DNA of 63,859 nucleotides from Shewanella holmiensis (GTDB lineage Bacteria; Pseudomonadota; Gammaproteobacteria; Enterobacterales; Shewanellaceae): the NCBI RefSeq assembly GCF_025370255.1, contig NZ_JAMTCD010000021.1:1-63859 (forward strand). Direction: 5' to 3'. Position numbers and translations under genes: made by a program. The notes below the pieces were generated by a model that saw only the letters and a program-made list of their open reading frames with translations, ran no database searches and was not told the DNA's origin. This document shows, piece after piece, positions 9,845-19,398 of the stretch. Positions within the stretch are counted from its first letter, which is position 1, and each line of letters begins with the position of its first letter.

Positions 9845-9871
9845 GCATTAGCCTAGTTGTTAGGCTAATGC
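9845..9871. other. inverted repeat between queE and the PLP enzyme gene
   Basis: GCATTAGCCTA / TAGGCTAATGC, a perfect 11-bp stem with a 5-base loop, in the convergent gap after queE. It lacks a T-run on either strand, so it may be a weak bidirectional terminator or an mRNA 3'-end stabiliser. Confidence 0.6.
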
Positions 9872-9938
9872 GGATTAAAGTGTCAATTGAGCTCTATCGA
9901 AAATACCGCATTAGGGTAATAGATAAGAGAGCTTACCA

Positions 9939-11012
9939 CTAACAATCTAACGTGTTCAATCGGCCCGTTTGATTAAACTCAACTAATTGGGCTTCAAATT
10001 GTTTAAAGCAGCCAATGTTATCGTCAATCCACTGCGCATTGTAATAGGTGTCTAAATACCGCTCCCCAGCATCACATATTAGCGTCACAATAGAGCCTTT
10101 TTGCCCCTCAGCTTGCATGCGTGTAGCTAATTGCAATGCACCGTAAAGATTCGTTCCAGTCGAAGCGCCTGTTTTACGGCCAATTAAACACTCTAGCCAC
10201 TGCATCGTTGCGATAGATGCTGCATCAGGAATTTTTTGCATTTCATCAACCACTCCAGCAATGAACGAGGGTTCTACTCGAGGCCGGCCAATTCCTTCTA
10301 TCTTACTGCCAGCCGTACCGGTTATTGACTTATCTCTGCTATGAAAATAATCATAAAAAACCGAGTTTTCTGGGTCGACAACACATAGTTGAGTAGAAAG
10401 TTGTTGATAGCGAATATAACGGCCAATGGTCGCAGAGGTACCACCCGTGCCGGGACTCATTACAATCCAGTGCGGAACAGGGTGAGGCTCACGCTGCATT
10501 TGCATGAAGATAGAATCAGCAATGTTGTTATTGCCGCGCCAGTCTGTGGCTCGTTCAGCAAAGGTAAACTGGTCCATGTAATGGCCGTTTAGCGCTTTTG
10601 CAAGGCGCTCTGACTCAGCATATATTTGATTGCTGTTATCCACAAAATGGCATTGACCACCGTAAAATTCTATTTGCTGTATTTTCTTTTTTGCGGTTGA
10701 TTTTGGCATCACGGCAATAAAGGCAAGGCCAATTAAACGTGCAAAGTAGGCTTCAGACACAGCAGTGCTGCCAGAGGATGATTCAATAATGGTGGTGGTT
10801 TCATTAATCCAGCCGTTACACAAAGAATATAGGAACAGTGAACGGGCCAAGCGATGCTTTAAACTACCTGTTGGATGAGTACTTTCATCTTTAAGGTAAA
10901 TATCAATACCTTGAAGCTGTGGTAGATCTAGCTTAATAAGGTGAGTGTCGGCAGAACGCTGATAATCGGCATCAATTTTGGCAATGGCCAAGTTTACCCA
11001 GTTCGACGGCAT
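9939..11012 (-). CDS. cysteine-synthase-like PLP-dependent enzyme
   Basis: A 357-residue fold-type II PLP protein. The PLP lysine lies in P-T-G-S-L-K-H-R (about 46-53), the substrate loop is [11 protein letters not shown] (about 78-88) and the phosphate loop [10 protein letters not shown] (about 184-193). These match the CysK/CBS superfamily. The length exceeds CysK (about 320), so it belongs to a cysteine-synthase-like subgroup whose reaction (cysteine or another beta-replacement or beta-elimination) I cannot settle. It is a single gene with no sulfur-metabolism neighbours. Confidence 0.8.
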   Translation of the reverse strand: MPSNWVNLAIAKIDADYQRSADTHLIKLDLPQLQGIDIYLKDESTHPTGSLKHRLARSLFLYSLCNGWINETTTIIESSSGSTAVSEAYFARLIGLAFIAVMPKSTAKKKIQQIEFYGGQCHFVDNSNQIYAESERLAKALNGHYMDQFTFAERATDWRGNNNIADSIFMQMQREPHPVPHWIVMSPGTGGTSATIGRYIRYQQLSTQLCVVDPENSVFYDYFHSRDKSITGTAGSKIEGIGRPRVEPSFIAGVVDEMQKIPDAASIATMQWLECLIGRKTGASTGTNLYGALQLATRMQAEGQKGSIVTLICDAGERYLDTYYNAQWIDDNIGCFKQFEAQLVEFNQTGRLNTLDC

Positions 11013-11209
11013 GGTATTTTCTCATCATGATTATTAATGGCTTAATCTTAAAGAAAAAAAGCATTGAAACCTAGCAACAAATAAACAGGAATTCGAAATT
11101 GGCAAAATGATGTTAAATGAATATAAAAGATGCAACTGATAATAAGCGTTTTAGAGGGTTTTTAATTAGAAATGGCACAAAACTGAAATAAATATCTGAA
11201 GATGTAAAA

Positions 11210-11294
11210 TGGTGGAGGGAGAAGGATTCGAACCTTCGAAGGCTGAGCCGTCAGATTTACAGTCTGATCCCTTTGGCCACTCGGGAACCCCTCC
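11210..11294 (-). tRNA. tRNA-Tyr (GTA), copy 3 in transcription order
   Basis: 85 bases on the minus strand: acceptor GGAGGGG pairs with TCCCTCC, anticodon GTA lies in the loop CTGTAAA, there is a long variable arm as in class II tRNA, T-loop TTCGAAT, and CCA is encoded. It is identical to the two copies at 11323-11407 and 11447-11531. Confidence 0.97.
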
Positions 11295-11322
11295 ACTGAG
11301 ATAGATAAATGAGCAAGAAAGA

Positions 11323-11407
11323 TGGTGGAGGGAGAAGGATTCGAACCTTCGAAGGCTGAGCCGTCAGATTTACAGTCTGATCCCTTTGGCCACTCGGGAA
11401 CCCCTCC
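11323..11407 (-). tRNA. tRNA-Tyr (GTA), copy 2
   Basis: Identical 85-base tRNA-Tyr with encoded CCA, separated from its neighbours by 28- and 39-base spacers. It is presumably processed from one transcript with the other two. Confidence 0.97.
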
Positions 11408-11446
11408 ACGAATTTCTTTTTCGTCTATCTAAATTTACATCACAAA

Positions 11447-11531
11447 TGGTGGAGGGAGAAGGATTCGAACCTTCGAAGGCTGAGCCGTCAGATTTACAGT
11501 CTGATCCCTTTGGCCACTCGGGAACCCCTCC
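11447..11531 (-). tRNA. tRNA-Tyr (GTA), copy 1 (promoter-proximal)
   Basis: Identical 85-base tRNA-Tyr with encoded CCA. It is the first of the three in the direction of transcription; a TATAAT box lies 33 bases upstream. Confidence 0.97.
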
Positions 11532-11563
11532 TCAATTGCGGCCGCCATAGTAGACAGAATCCC

Positions 11564-11569
11564 ATTATA
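11564..11569 (-). promoter_or_regulatory. probable -10 box of the tRNA-Tyr operon
   Basis: TATAAT on the minus strand, 33 bases before the first tRNA. The matching -35 is poor by eye, so only the -10 is proposed. Confidence 0.45.
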
Positions 11570-11656
11570 TGTAAAGTCAAAAAATGAAAATTTTATTAAA
11601 GTTATGTTCCGTTTGGTCGATAAAATAGCATTGAGTCGTAATAGTGTTGTTTTTAT

Positions 11657-12151
11657 ATGCAAATTGAGTCACTGCTGGTTAATGAATTACAATTAGGCAG
11701 TCGTTTAAATGCTGCGGTTGAGCATCAACGCCGAGGCGAATTTGGCTTACTGTTGGCGTTACTTTCAGCCGATAGTACAGACATGGCTCAATTTCAATTC
11801 GATAAAGATCTTACAATCCATCAAAAGCTGTATAAAAAATTTGAACTGCCACAGCCACAAGCGCTTGTTGATGACCTGTCTACAACAAGCCGACACAATG
11901 ACAATGCCTCCGTATTCCACGCACAAGGTCTGCGTCAGTTTCACCTGCAACAAAATTTGACGCCAGAAGCCATTGTCATTCGTGGCAAGCATCAAGACGG
12001 AATAGCACAAGTATTGAGTAACACCAGCGTGTTAATTAAGTCAAAATACGAAAATAATTCAATTCAGCCAGATTTACTCGAAGATATGCATTTTATTGAA
12101 CAATTAGAACGACAACGCCAAATAAGCCAAACCATGCAATTAACGGCGTAA
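11657..12151 (+). CDS. conserved small protein of unknown function
   Basis: A 164-residue soluble protein rich in Gln, Leu and Asp, with no signal peptide or membrane segment. From memory it resembles a gammaproteobacterial hypothetical family labelled VC2046/SO_2500; that is unverified. The N-terminus (L-V-N-E-L-Q-L-G-S-R-L-N-A-A-V) looks helical and the C-terminal third is charged. No ribosome site is evident before ATG 11657. It is divergent from the tRNA operon, and the next gene, 128 bases downstream, runs in the same direction. No function is proposed. Confidence 0.65.
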   Translation: MQIESLLVNELQLGSRLNAAVEHQRRGEFGLLLALLSADSTDMAQFQFDKDLTIHQKLYKKFELPQPQALVDDLSTTSRHNDNASVFHAQGLRQFHLQQNLTPEAIVIRGKHQDGIAQVLSNTSVLIKSKYENNSIQPDLLEDMHFIEQLERQRQISQTMQLTA

Positions 12152-12279
12152 AAACTAGAGTTATATTTACTTTGGTGTTTGTGTATGAAGGTTATTGCTC
12201 TATAGATATGTGAGCTAAGCATAAGCAATTTGATATAGGCTAGCTTATGATGTTGTTTTTGGTTAGCTAGTGAAAAAGA

Positions 12280-12579
12280 GTGAAAAACGAGATGGTTAAA
12301 AAAATTCGTGAACAGCAGCAAAATGTGAATGATACTTGCACCGACTGCGGCAGTTTTGTCGATATTGGCGCTGTAATCGATGAGCATGATACAGAGCTAA
12401 CGTTAATTTTTAATGGCGAAAACGCCAAATTTGATGCTCAAGAAATTGTTAATAAAGCGACACAACGTTTTGAGCATGTCGTTGTTGATCTCAGCGACGT
12501 AGACAATAGCATCAAGTTGACGCTCACTTTTGCTGTAACAGTTGAAAAAATGTTGTTCCAACTTGAAAATAGATTCTGA
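12280..12579 (+). CDS. YfcZ/YiiS-family (DUF406) small protein
   Basis: A protein of up to 99 residues. The D-T-C-T-D-C-G-S-F-V-D-I-G motif near residues 18-30, then a ferredoxin-like alpha-beta pattern ending in a hydrophobic strand and E-K-M-L-F-Q-L, matches E. coli YfcZ-type DUF406 proteins, whose role is unknown. Start is ambiguous: GTG at 12280 or ATG at 12292 (four codons later); neither has a strong ribosome site. It lies between the previous small gene and the GGDEF-EAL gene, all on the plus strand, but the gaps (128 and 195 bases) argue against tight coupling. Confidence 0.75.
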   Translation: MKNEMVKKIREQQQNVNDTCTDCGSFVDIGAVIDEHDTELTLIFNGENAKFDAQEIVNKATQRFEHVVVDLSDVDNSIKLTLTFAVTVEKMLFQLENRF

Positions 12580-12774
12580 ATTAACGTTACACCACAATAA
12601 TTTGCGGTATAATCTATCGCAAATAACATAATAAACCTGTTAATTTAGAGGGTTAATGATAAGCGTATTTTTAAGCTCCCAATGGGGTGCATTTGAATAT
12701 CTGCAAGTTACTACAGGGTAACTAGAGCAATAATTCAGCAGAGTAGCAATGCACGATGTCTTTTCGGGAAAATA

Positions 12775-14991
12775 ATGACACAAGAACAGAACCGGCACCT
12801 GTTAGAGTTAATTGTAAACTCTAGTGCAAAACAGCAGGGGAATTTTACTAAAACCTCTGAATTGGTTAGTAGACTTTTGCAGGAACATTTTGTTGCCTCA
12901 TCTGTCTCTGTTTGGCTGTTTGACGAAAAATTTGATAGTGCCCACTCTGCTAATGACAGTAATCAAGTATCATTCAACTCTTGCTCTAAAAGGCAAATCG
13001 CCCATTACTGTGAAACCGATTTAAATCAATCAAAGACCATTTTTGAAGATCCACAATCAGAAATTCAATTTAGTTTTTTTGATGAGCTAAGACGTTACCG
13101 CTTTATTGCTGCCGATATTATTACCGCTAAAAATCAGTTGATCCATTCTTTTGACTATTATCAACGCCACTCAATACAGAGTACTTTGAATGTGGCAATA
13201 CGGATCAATGGTCACATTGAAGGTGTATTAACCATTGAATTTAAACAGCCATTTGAATGGCTGCATGATCAAATTCAAATTGTTATTCAGTGTGCTGATC
13301 AGCTTGCGCTAACGCTTGCCACACGTTACTCCTACGATAAGTCTGAACAAATCAATTTATTGCGTAATGCCGCGGAGCATTCAGATCATGTGGTCATGAT
13401 TGTTAATCTTGACACCTTGATGGTGGATTATGTCAATTTTGCCCATCAAAACATGACTGGGCTATTACGCAGTGATATAGAACATCATAGCGTGATGAAT
13501 CTTGATATTTTTAGAAACAAGCCTGACGTATTGCAATATGTTCTGGATAAGTTGACTAAGAATGAAAGCGTGGTTGGTGATATTAAGCTAAAACGCATCG
13601 ATAACCGCGAGTATTGGTTGCATTACCATGTGACAGGTTTTACGACGCAATTGGGTAATAGTTACGCATTGGTTTCAAGTTACGATATTTCATCAGAATT
13701 TCAACACAAAGCTGAATTAGAACGTTTAGCATGGCATTGTAGTTTAACCGGATTGCATAATCGCTCTTTTTTCACCCCAATACTTGATAGGGCTACTGAT
13801 GGAGTATTACTGCTTGTCGATTTATTGGGCTTTAAACGGTTTAATGATTCCCATGGGCATGAGCAAGGTGACTCTTTACTCATCGAAGTCGCTAGACGCA
13901 TTAAACACTTTGGAGCAAACCATCAAGCTATCAATGTAGCTCGAATTGGCAGTGACGAATTTTGCATTTTACTCCCTAAATTACCTCAAGACGTTGTAAT
14001 AGAGGATATTGTCAGTAAATTGATGGCCAATCTCTCTGCTTTCGCTTTAATAAACCGTGAAAAAGTAGAGCCCAAACCCGCTGTTGCCGTAGTTGATATT
14101 GCATCTGTTGTTCATTATTTTTCGCCATTATCATGCGCAGATATAGCGTTACAATATGCTAAGAAAAAGTCTTTAGAACACTATCAATTTTTCAACCAAG
14201 ATTTACTGGAACAATTCAAAAATAACGCTGAAATAGAAAAAGACCTGCAGTATGCAATTAAAGGTCGTCAATTTGAGTTGTATTATCAACCGTTAATGGA
14301 TCTTCAAAACCATCGCTATATTGGTGCGGAAGCATTAATTAGATGGAACCACCCTAAAAAAGGCGTGTTGTATCCAGGTGCATTTATCGACATAGCTGAA
14401 CAATCAGGCATGATTAATGCTTTAGGCGCCTGGGTGCTTGAAAGTGCTTGCAAGCAACTTAACCTTTGGCAGCATAAAAATGTCGATATCACTATGCATG
14501 TTAACGTCGCGGCAAGGCAGTTTTTCAGCGGAGATCTTTTTGATCAAGTATGGGATTTATTAAATCGCTATCGCATCAAACCCAAAAGTTTAATTCTGGA
14601 AATTACTGAAACAGAGTTGATGGGCGACATACGTTATGCGACCAATTTATGCCAAGAATTAGCAGACTTAGGCGTAGGCATTGCGATTGATGATTTCGGC
14701 ACGGGTTACAGTTCTATGAAGTATTTAAAACAGTTCCCCATTAGCAAACTCAAAATTGATCGTTCGTTTATCATGGACATTTCATCCAGTAAGCAAAGCC
14801 GTGAAATTGTCAGTGCGATCATTGCTATGGCAAAAGCACTTAATATCTCAATTACTGCGGAAGGGGTTGAAACACAGGAACAAGAATCGTTTCTTGAGAA
14901 AATGGTTTGCGATCACGCTCAGGGATTTTTATACAGTCCCGCGATACGTGTTAATGATTTCAACAACTTAATATTAGCTAAACTGCAATAG
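12775..14991 (+). CDS. GAF-PAS-GGDEF-EAL cyclic-di-GMP protein
   Basis: A 738-residue cytoplasmic protein with no membrane segment. Order: GAF-like sensor (about 1-180), PAS (about 190-300), GGDEF (about 310-460), EAL (about 475-735). The cyclase signature is G-S-D-E-F at 392-396, with serine for the second glycine, so cyclase activity may be weak. The phosphodiesterase domain looks intact: E-A-L at 519-521, followed by D-D-F-G-T-G-Y-S-S and T-A-E-G-V-E. Net activity is probably c-di-GMP hydrolysis under GAF/PAS control. It is a single gene; the following 980 bases hold no gene. Confidence 0.93.
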   Translation: MTQEQNRHLLELIVNSSAKQQGNFTKTSELVSRLLQEHFVASSVSVWLFDEKFDSAHSANDSNQVSFNSCSKRQIAHYCETDLNQSKTIFEDPQSEIQFSFFDELRRYRFIAADIITAKNQLIHSFDYYQRHSIQSTLNVAIRINGHIEGVLTIEFKQPFEWLHDQIQIVIQCADQLALTLATRYSYDKSEQINLLRNAAEHSDHVVMIVNLDTLMVDYVNFAHQNMTGLLRSDIEHHSVMNLDIFRNKPDVLQYVLDKLTKNESVVGDIKLKRIDNREYWLHYHVTGFTTQLGNSYALVSSYDISSEFQHKAELERLAWHCSLTGLHNRSFFTPILDRATDGVLLLVDLLGFKRFNDSHGHEQGDSLLIEVARRIKHFGANHQAINVARIGSDEFCILLPKLPQDVVIEDIVSKLMANLSAFALINREKVEPKPAVAVVDIASVVHYFSPLSCADIALQYAKKKSLEHYQFFNQDLLEQFKNNAEIEKDLQYAIKGRQFELYYQPLMDLQNHRYIGAEALIRWNHPKKGVLYPGAFIDIAEQSGMINALGAWVLESACKQLNLWQHKNVDITMHVNVAARQFFSGDLFDQVWDLLNRYRIKPKSLILEITETELMGDIRYATNLCQELADLGVGIAIDDFGTGYSSMKYLKQFPISKLKIDRSFIMDISSSKQSREIVSAIIAMAKALNISITAEGVETQEQESFLEKMVCDHAQGFLYSPAIRVNDFNNLILAKLQ

Positions 14992-15939
14992 TAACTGCGA
15001 TAGAGTGGCTTTATATGCTAAGTAAGGTATTTTAATGAGAGAACTTTGTACTTTTCGGAGCCTTCACATGATGTGTGACATAAAAATCTCACTTAATTAG
15101 GGGCTTAGTATGCTATTGTAATTTTTAAGAATAAATAAAACGCTTTAAGCTAGTGATAGGTGTGCAACCTCGCAATCTAAGCAAAATTCATTCAACATAG
15201 TTTCATTCAACATAGTTTCATTCAACATAGTTTCATTCATTTTAATTGATTCCCTCAGACAGCATGTGTTGATTTTTTTACTGCATTATTAGCTAGAATC
15301 ACATCAGGTTAACCAGTCTGTAACGCTTTTGCCTCGTATAAATGCCCTTAAACTGCACAAAACAACTTTGAAATGTCAATAAAACCTAGTCAGCTTGATG
15401 ACAATGTCACAATAGACGATATTTATTGAGTCTTATTCTTCAAAACGTCCTTAGTTTGTAATTTTATAAATTTCGCTGGTAATTTCAGTTGTTGAAGCGA
15501 CTACAGTTTGGGCCTGACATTTCTTCCTTGAAATGACTATTAAACATTCAGTGGCAACATAGACCATCAATTTCCCAGCCAATGCATACTTTGATCATAC
15601 TAAATATTCAATGCTTTCGATGATGCCTTGTTCTATGTGGCTCTATAACTTTAGTTAATATTTTATGACTTATGCATACTTGCCTCCTGTCATTCATATT
15701 AACTCTTAGGATAAATGCTATAGGTAATCAGGGACACTCACTTAATAAACCTCACTGAAGATTCAAGAGTAGGCAAGATGCTAAGAATCGACTCAAAAAC
15801 AATTCACTGTTTTAAGATATTTGTAGCTGGCCAACAAAGGTTAGAGTTACTGGTAAGGTTGTTATGGAAATTGGTAATAATAGTTGCGAATGTTGGTAAT
15901 GTGTAATATAAAGGTGTTTCTTAATAACGATAATAGTAA
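14992..15939. other. long intergenic region before the alginate locus
   Basis: About 950 bases with no credible gene on either strand. It contains the 15-bp repeats at 15186-15239 and otherwise AT-rich sequence. The last part is the promoter region of the TonB receptor gene. Confidence 0.6.
15186..15239. repeat. 15-bp direct repeat, three and a half units
   Basis: TTTCATTCAACATAG repeated three times (the first copy begins with A in place of the first T) plus a 9-base partial copy. No coding potential. Confidence 0.85.
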
Positions 15940-15952
15940 TTGGTATTACCAA
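15940..15952. promoter_or_regulatory. GntR-type operator before the TonB receptor
   Basis: TTGGTATTACCAA, a perfect odd-centred palindrome fitting the GntR-family pattern TNGTNNNACNA. It lies 26 bases upstream of the receptor start, so a bound repressor would block initiation or early elongation. The same palindrome occurs at 39225-39237. Confidence 0.65.
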
Positions 15953-15977
15953 GCAAAAGATTTCTTTGGGGGGAATT

Positions 15978-18962
15978 ATGAAGCTAAATTTAATAACCGC
16001 AGTATTTCGTAGTGAAAATAAAAGAGCAAATAACGGCGCAATTTTGGGTGCGACCTTAACAGCAATGTTATCCATACCTGCTTTAGCAGCAGAACCTGAG
16101 AATAAAGTTCAGGTTGATGAACCTAAAACTAATGACATCGAAGTCATCGCAGTTCGAGGTATTTTCGGCAGTTTAAAAGCAGCTAATTTACTTAAACGCA
16201 CAGATGATCGAATAGTCGATGCTATTGTAGCTGAAGACATTGGTAAATTGCCTGACAACAATATTGCAGAGGCATTACAACGTATTACTGGTGTATCAAT
16301 TGAATCAGATTTTGGGGTAGGGGAATCAGTTACTATTCGTGGTGTATCTGAAAACTTAATTTTACTTAATGGCCGATCGACAGCAGGGCCTGGTCGCGGT
16401 GGTATTAGTCTGGATGATTTTCCATCAAGTTTTCTAAAAACTGTGGAAGTGATCAAGTCGCCAACACCTGAAATGATCGAAGGTGCATTAGGTGGCACAG
16501 TGAATATGCAAACCGTGCGTCCGTTGGAGTTAAGTGAGCCACTTGTCGCTATAACACTTGACGGTGAATATGCTGACAAAACTGAAAATGTTGCACCAAA
16601 CTTTTCAGCTGCTATGGGAAATAACTGGGACTTAGGAGATGCTGGAACCTTTGGTGCATCTATTAATGCATCTTATCTAGATCGCGAATTACGAAGAGAT
16701 GAATACTTTAATAAAGTTGATTTACAAGACAATATCGATATTGACGGCGATGGTGTTGTAGATGAATCAAATGCTCCAAATGGAAAATTTATTCGTAGGA
16801 CCGAGAACACAGTTGAACAAAAAACAGAAGAGCGTGAACGTAGTGCTTATGGTTTATCCTTGCAATGGGCACCAAAGAATATTGATGCCAATATTTATGT
16901 TGATTTGAATGCAACTAAATTAGATGGTGGACAGGCTGCTTATTCTATCCTTGATGTTGGTGGTAGTGTTGTACCAAGAAGTGACTCTTATTACGATAGT
17001 AATGGTGAATTACACAATTACGATTTAGCAGGCGTACTTGTCATACCAAAAACATGGAGTGACTTTACCACTTCAGATACCACATCCCATGCTATTGGTG
17101 GTGAGTGGAATATTACAGATAATATCGAATTATCTGCTGAGTATTCTAAATCTACATCAGAAGATCGCCAAAAAGCCTCGGAATTTAACTTACGTCCAAT
17201 TGAACGTACAGATCCTACTTTGAAGTTAGTCACCCATACTAGTACCAGCAGTTCAACCAGTGGCGATGGTATACCGTCACATATTTATGCTGATTCTGGC
17301 ATGTTGACCAATCCAGATAATTTAGTTTTCCGTGAGTTTTATCATAAAACTCTGGATACAGATAACGAAGAACAGGCATTACGTTTTGACTTCAAAATGA
17401 GCGATATTGGTTTAGATTTTGTGTCAGCATTTAAAACAGGTGTTCGTTTTACTGACAGAGATTATAGTGCTAATCGCTTTGATTTTAAGCCGAATGGTAA
17501 CACCCTGAAAGATGTTTATAAGAAAGCTAAAAATGCCGATGGATTATATAGCCCTACTTGGATTGATAATCCTATTATCAGTGATAGTTTTATCACTGTG
17601 TCAGAAAATAATTCATTTGACCAAACTGGTATTGCAGGTCAAAACGATTTACTAAGATACAGCGTATATGATGCAGAGCGTTTACAAAACACTGAAGCAA
17701 CATATTTATTAGTACAACAAATGCTTCAAGGTACTGATTATGCCATGAATGGTGCTTTAGCTGATCATATGCTTGAAGATAATGGAGCTTACAAAGAGAT
17801 TAATGAAAAAACTAGCGCTATTTATGCTCAATTTCATCTTGATTTCGAAGATTTAACTGCAGTCATTGGTGGTCGCTATATTAAAACTGAATTGGAATCT
17901 AGTGTTGTAGAATCTATAGATAGTAACGGCAATAAAGTACTAGATACTGGCACAAATGATTATTCAGACTTTTTACCAAGTTTGAACGTCACTTATACTT
18001 TATCTGAAGATACTTTATTAAGGTTTGCTGCGGCTAAAGTCATGCGCCGTGCAGATTTTGACGAGTTAAGCCCTGCATTATCAATAGATAACTCATTAGT
18101 TACTGGCACACAGGGCTCATATCAATTAGATCCCTATCGTGTTACCCAGTATGATCTTTCTGCGGAACACTATTTCAGTGACGGTGGAATTGTATCTGCG
18201 GCGATATTCTATAAAGATGTTAACTCATTTACTCAAACGGACAGTAGTTGTTTAGCTGATTCAGGCACAATTACAGGACAAAACACCACACAGTGGAATA
18301 ATATCTGTTTATTGACTACTGCTGGGCAAAGTCAGGGAGATATTATCAATGCAACAGAAGCACAAGGTTTAGCGTTTGTTGATGCTGAAAAAGCTGCTGG
18401 TCGTACAGGTATAGTGATTGATACTGATGTGAATGGCGGAAGTGGTGAAGTAAAAGGTTTAGAATTAGGCTATCAACAACAGTTTAATTTTTTACCAGGT
18501 CTATGGTCAGGCTTTGGTGTCAATGCAAACTATACCTATGCCGACAGTCAGCAACCAGATGGTAACCCATTGCTTAACATTTCTAAGCATACTGCCAACA
18601 CTCAATTTTACTGGGAAGGTGAAGAGCTGCAATTTCGCTTAGCATATAACTGGCGTGACCGTTATCTAGATGATCAAAGCACAAAACGTGTTCAAACTGT
18701 AGGTGCTTTAGGATATAACGTCTTCAACCAAAACGACCCAACAGCTGATAATTATGACCCTACAGTGGGCAACAGTTATCGTGAAGCACGAGGTCAGTTA
18801 GACTTTTCAGTCAGTTGGGATATTAACGAGAATTTTACTGTATTGGCTAACGCAGTCAATCTAACTGGTGAACCGATTGTTTACACTACTGAACTTGATT
18901 CAATTTGGGCTTATAGTGAAGCAGACCGTCGTTATACTGTAGGTGTTAGAGCTAAGTTCTAA
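15978..18962 (+). CDS. TonB-dependent outer-membrane receptor, probable alginate oligomer uptake
   Basis: A 994-residue receptor. Signal peptide about 1-41 (cleavage after A-L-A-A), a TonB-box-like D-I-E-V-I-A-V-R-G (about 54-62), a plug domain with I-A-E-A-L-Q-R-I-T-G-V and V-T-I-R-G-V-S-E-N (about 95-125), then a large beta-barrel ending in V-G-V-R-A-K-F with the terminal Phe of outer-membrane proteins. It is of the long TonB-Xanth-Caul type used for glycans. ATG 15978 with a GGGGGGA ribosome site is preferred to the upstream TTG at 15966. Placement ahead of the DEH reductase and lyase genes and the operator at 15940 suggest alginate oligosaccharides as ligand; substrate is inferred. Confidence 0.88.
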   Translation: MKLNLITAVFRSENKRANNGAILGATLTAMLSIPALAAEPENKVQVDEPKTNDIEVIAVRGIFGSLKAANLLKRTDDRIVDAIVAEDIGKLPDNNIAEALQRITGVSIESDFGVGESVTIRGVSENLILLNGRSTAGPGRGGISLDDFPSSFLKTVEVIKSPTPEMIEGALGGTVNMQTVRPLELSEPLVAITLDGEYADKTENVAPNFSAAMGNNWDLGDAGTFGASINASYLDRELRRDEYFNKVDLQDNIDIDGDGVVDESNAPNGKFIRRTENTVEQKTEERERSAYGLSLQWAPKNIDANIYVDLNATKLDGGQAAYSILDVGGSVVPRSDSYYDSNGELHNYDLAGVLVIPKTWSDFTTSDTTSHAIGGEWNITDNIELSAEYSKSTSEDRQKASEFNLRPIERTDPTLKLVTHTSTSSSTSGDGIPSHIYADSGMLTNPDNLVFREFYHKTLDTDNEEQALRFDFKMSDIGLDFVSAFKTGVRFTDRDYSANRFDFKPNGNTLKDVYKKAKNADGLYSPTWIDNPIISDSFITVSENNSFDQTGIAGQNDLLRYSVYDAERLQNTEATYLLVQQMLQGTDYAMNGALADHMLEDNGAYKEINEKTSAIYAQFHLDFEDLTAVIGGRYIKTELESSVVESIDSNGNKVLDTGTNDYSDFLPSLNVTYTLSEDTLLRFAAAKVMRRADFDELSPALSIDNSLVTGTQGSYQLDPYRVTQYDLSAEHYFSDGGIVSAAIFYKDVNSFTQTDSSCLADSGTITGQNTTQWNNICLLTTAGQSQGDIINATEAQGLAFVDAEKAAGRTGIVIDTDVNGGSGEVKGLELGYQQQFNFLPGLWSGFGVNANYTYADSQQPDGNPLLNISKHTANTQFYWEGEELQFRLAYNWRDRYLDDQSTKRVQTVGALGYNVFNQNDPTADNYDPTVGNSYREARGQLDFSVSWDINENFTVLANAVNLTGEPIVYTTELDSIWAYSEADRRYTVGVRAKF

Positions 18963-18978
18963 CTTTTAATGTCCATGC

Positions 18979-19005
18979 AGAGCCTATCAATTTGATAGGC
19001 TCTTT
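18979..19005 (+). terminator. intrinsic terminator after the TonB receptor gene
   Basis: AGAGCCTATC / GATAGGCTCT stem of 10 bp, 5-base loop and a short T tail, 17 bases after the stop codon. Confidence 0.7.
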
Positions 19006-19178
19006 AACGTTTAGACACAATGTGTTGTTTTTGATTGTATTAAGTACATGCACAATTTCGCGTTTAAGATTCGAAATCAATTTTCTGCTGAATATGAACA
19101 TAAAAGGTGTTTCAATCACAGAATTTGTGTGACAAAAACATCATCGCATTGACAATTGCTGACCAAGTGAATACCATA

Positions 19179-19189
19179 TTGTAATACAA
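19179..19189. promoter_or_regulatory. TTGTAATACAA operator before the DEH reductase gene
   Basis: Perfect odd-centred palindrome, same core as those at 27849 and 49630. It overlaps by one base a second, different palindrome (19189-19204), so two regulators may act here. Confidence 0.65.
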
Positions 19190-19204
19190 ATTGGTAAACC
19201 AATT
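19189..19204. promoter_or_regulatory. ExuR/UxuR-type operator before the DEH reductase gene
   Basis: AATTGGTAAACCAATT differs at one central base from the AATTGGTATACCAATT pattern known for hexuronate regulators ExuR/UxuR. The UxuR-like regulator at 39484-40224 is the natural candidate to bind it. Confidence 0.65.
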
Positions 19205-19398
19205 GCGATTGAGATTATTTGAAGATTACCAACATCATTTAAACAATGATTAACAGTAATCTGACCACAATCTCATAATAGTAAGATTGATAAAACGATT
19301 TATTTTTCTCTATATTTAGCACGAATTATATAGCTTACCTTATCTTGTAAGGTGTGCTTCTTTTACGAAAAGATAACTCAATATTTAGGAGTATATAC

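Noticed and set aside
9845..9871. Hairpin after queE as a classical intrinsic terminator
   Set aside because: Perfect stem, but no T-run on either strand; kept only as an inverted repeat.
11435..11662. Short open frame running across the third tRNA-Tyr
   Set aside because: It overlaps a clear tRNA gene and has no ribosome site or family resemblance.
15374..15430. Short frame of 18 codons in the gap before the TonB receptor
   Set aside because: No ribosome site and no context to support translation.
16109..16579. 156-codon open frame opposite the TonB receptor plug region
   Set aside because: Antisense shadow of a conserved domain, no start signal.
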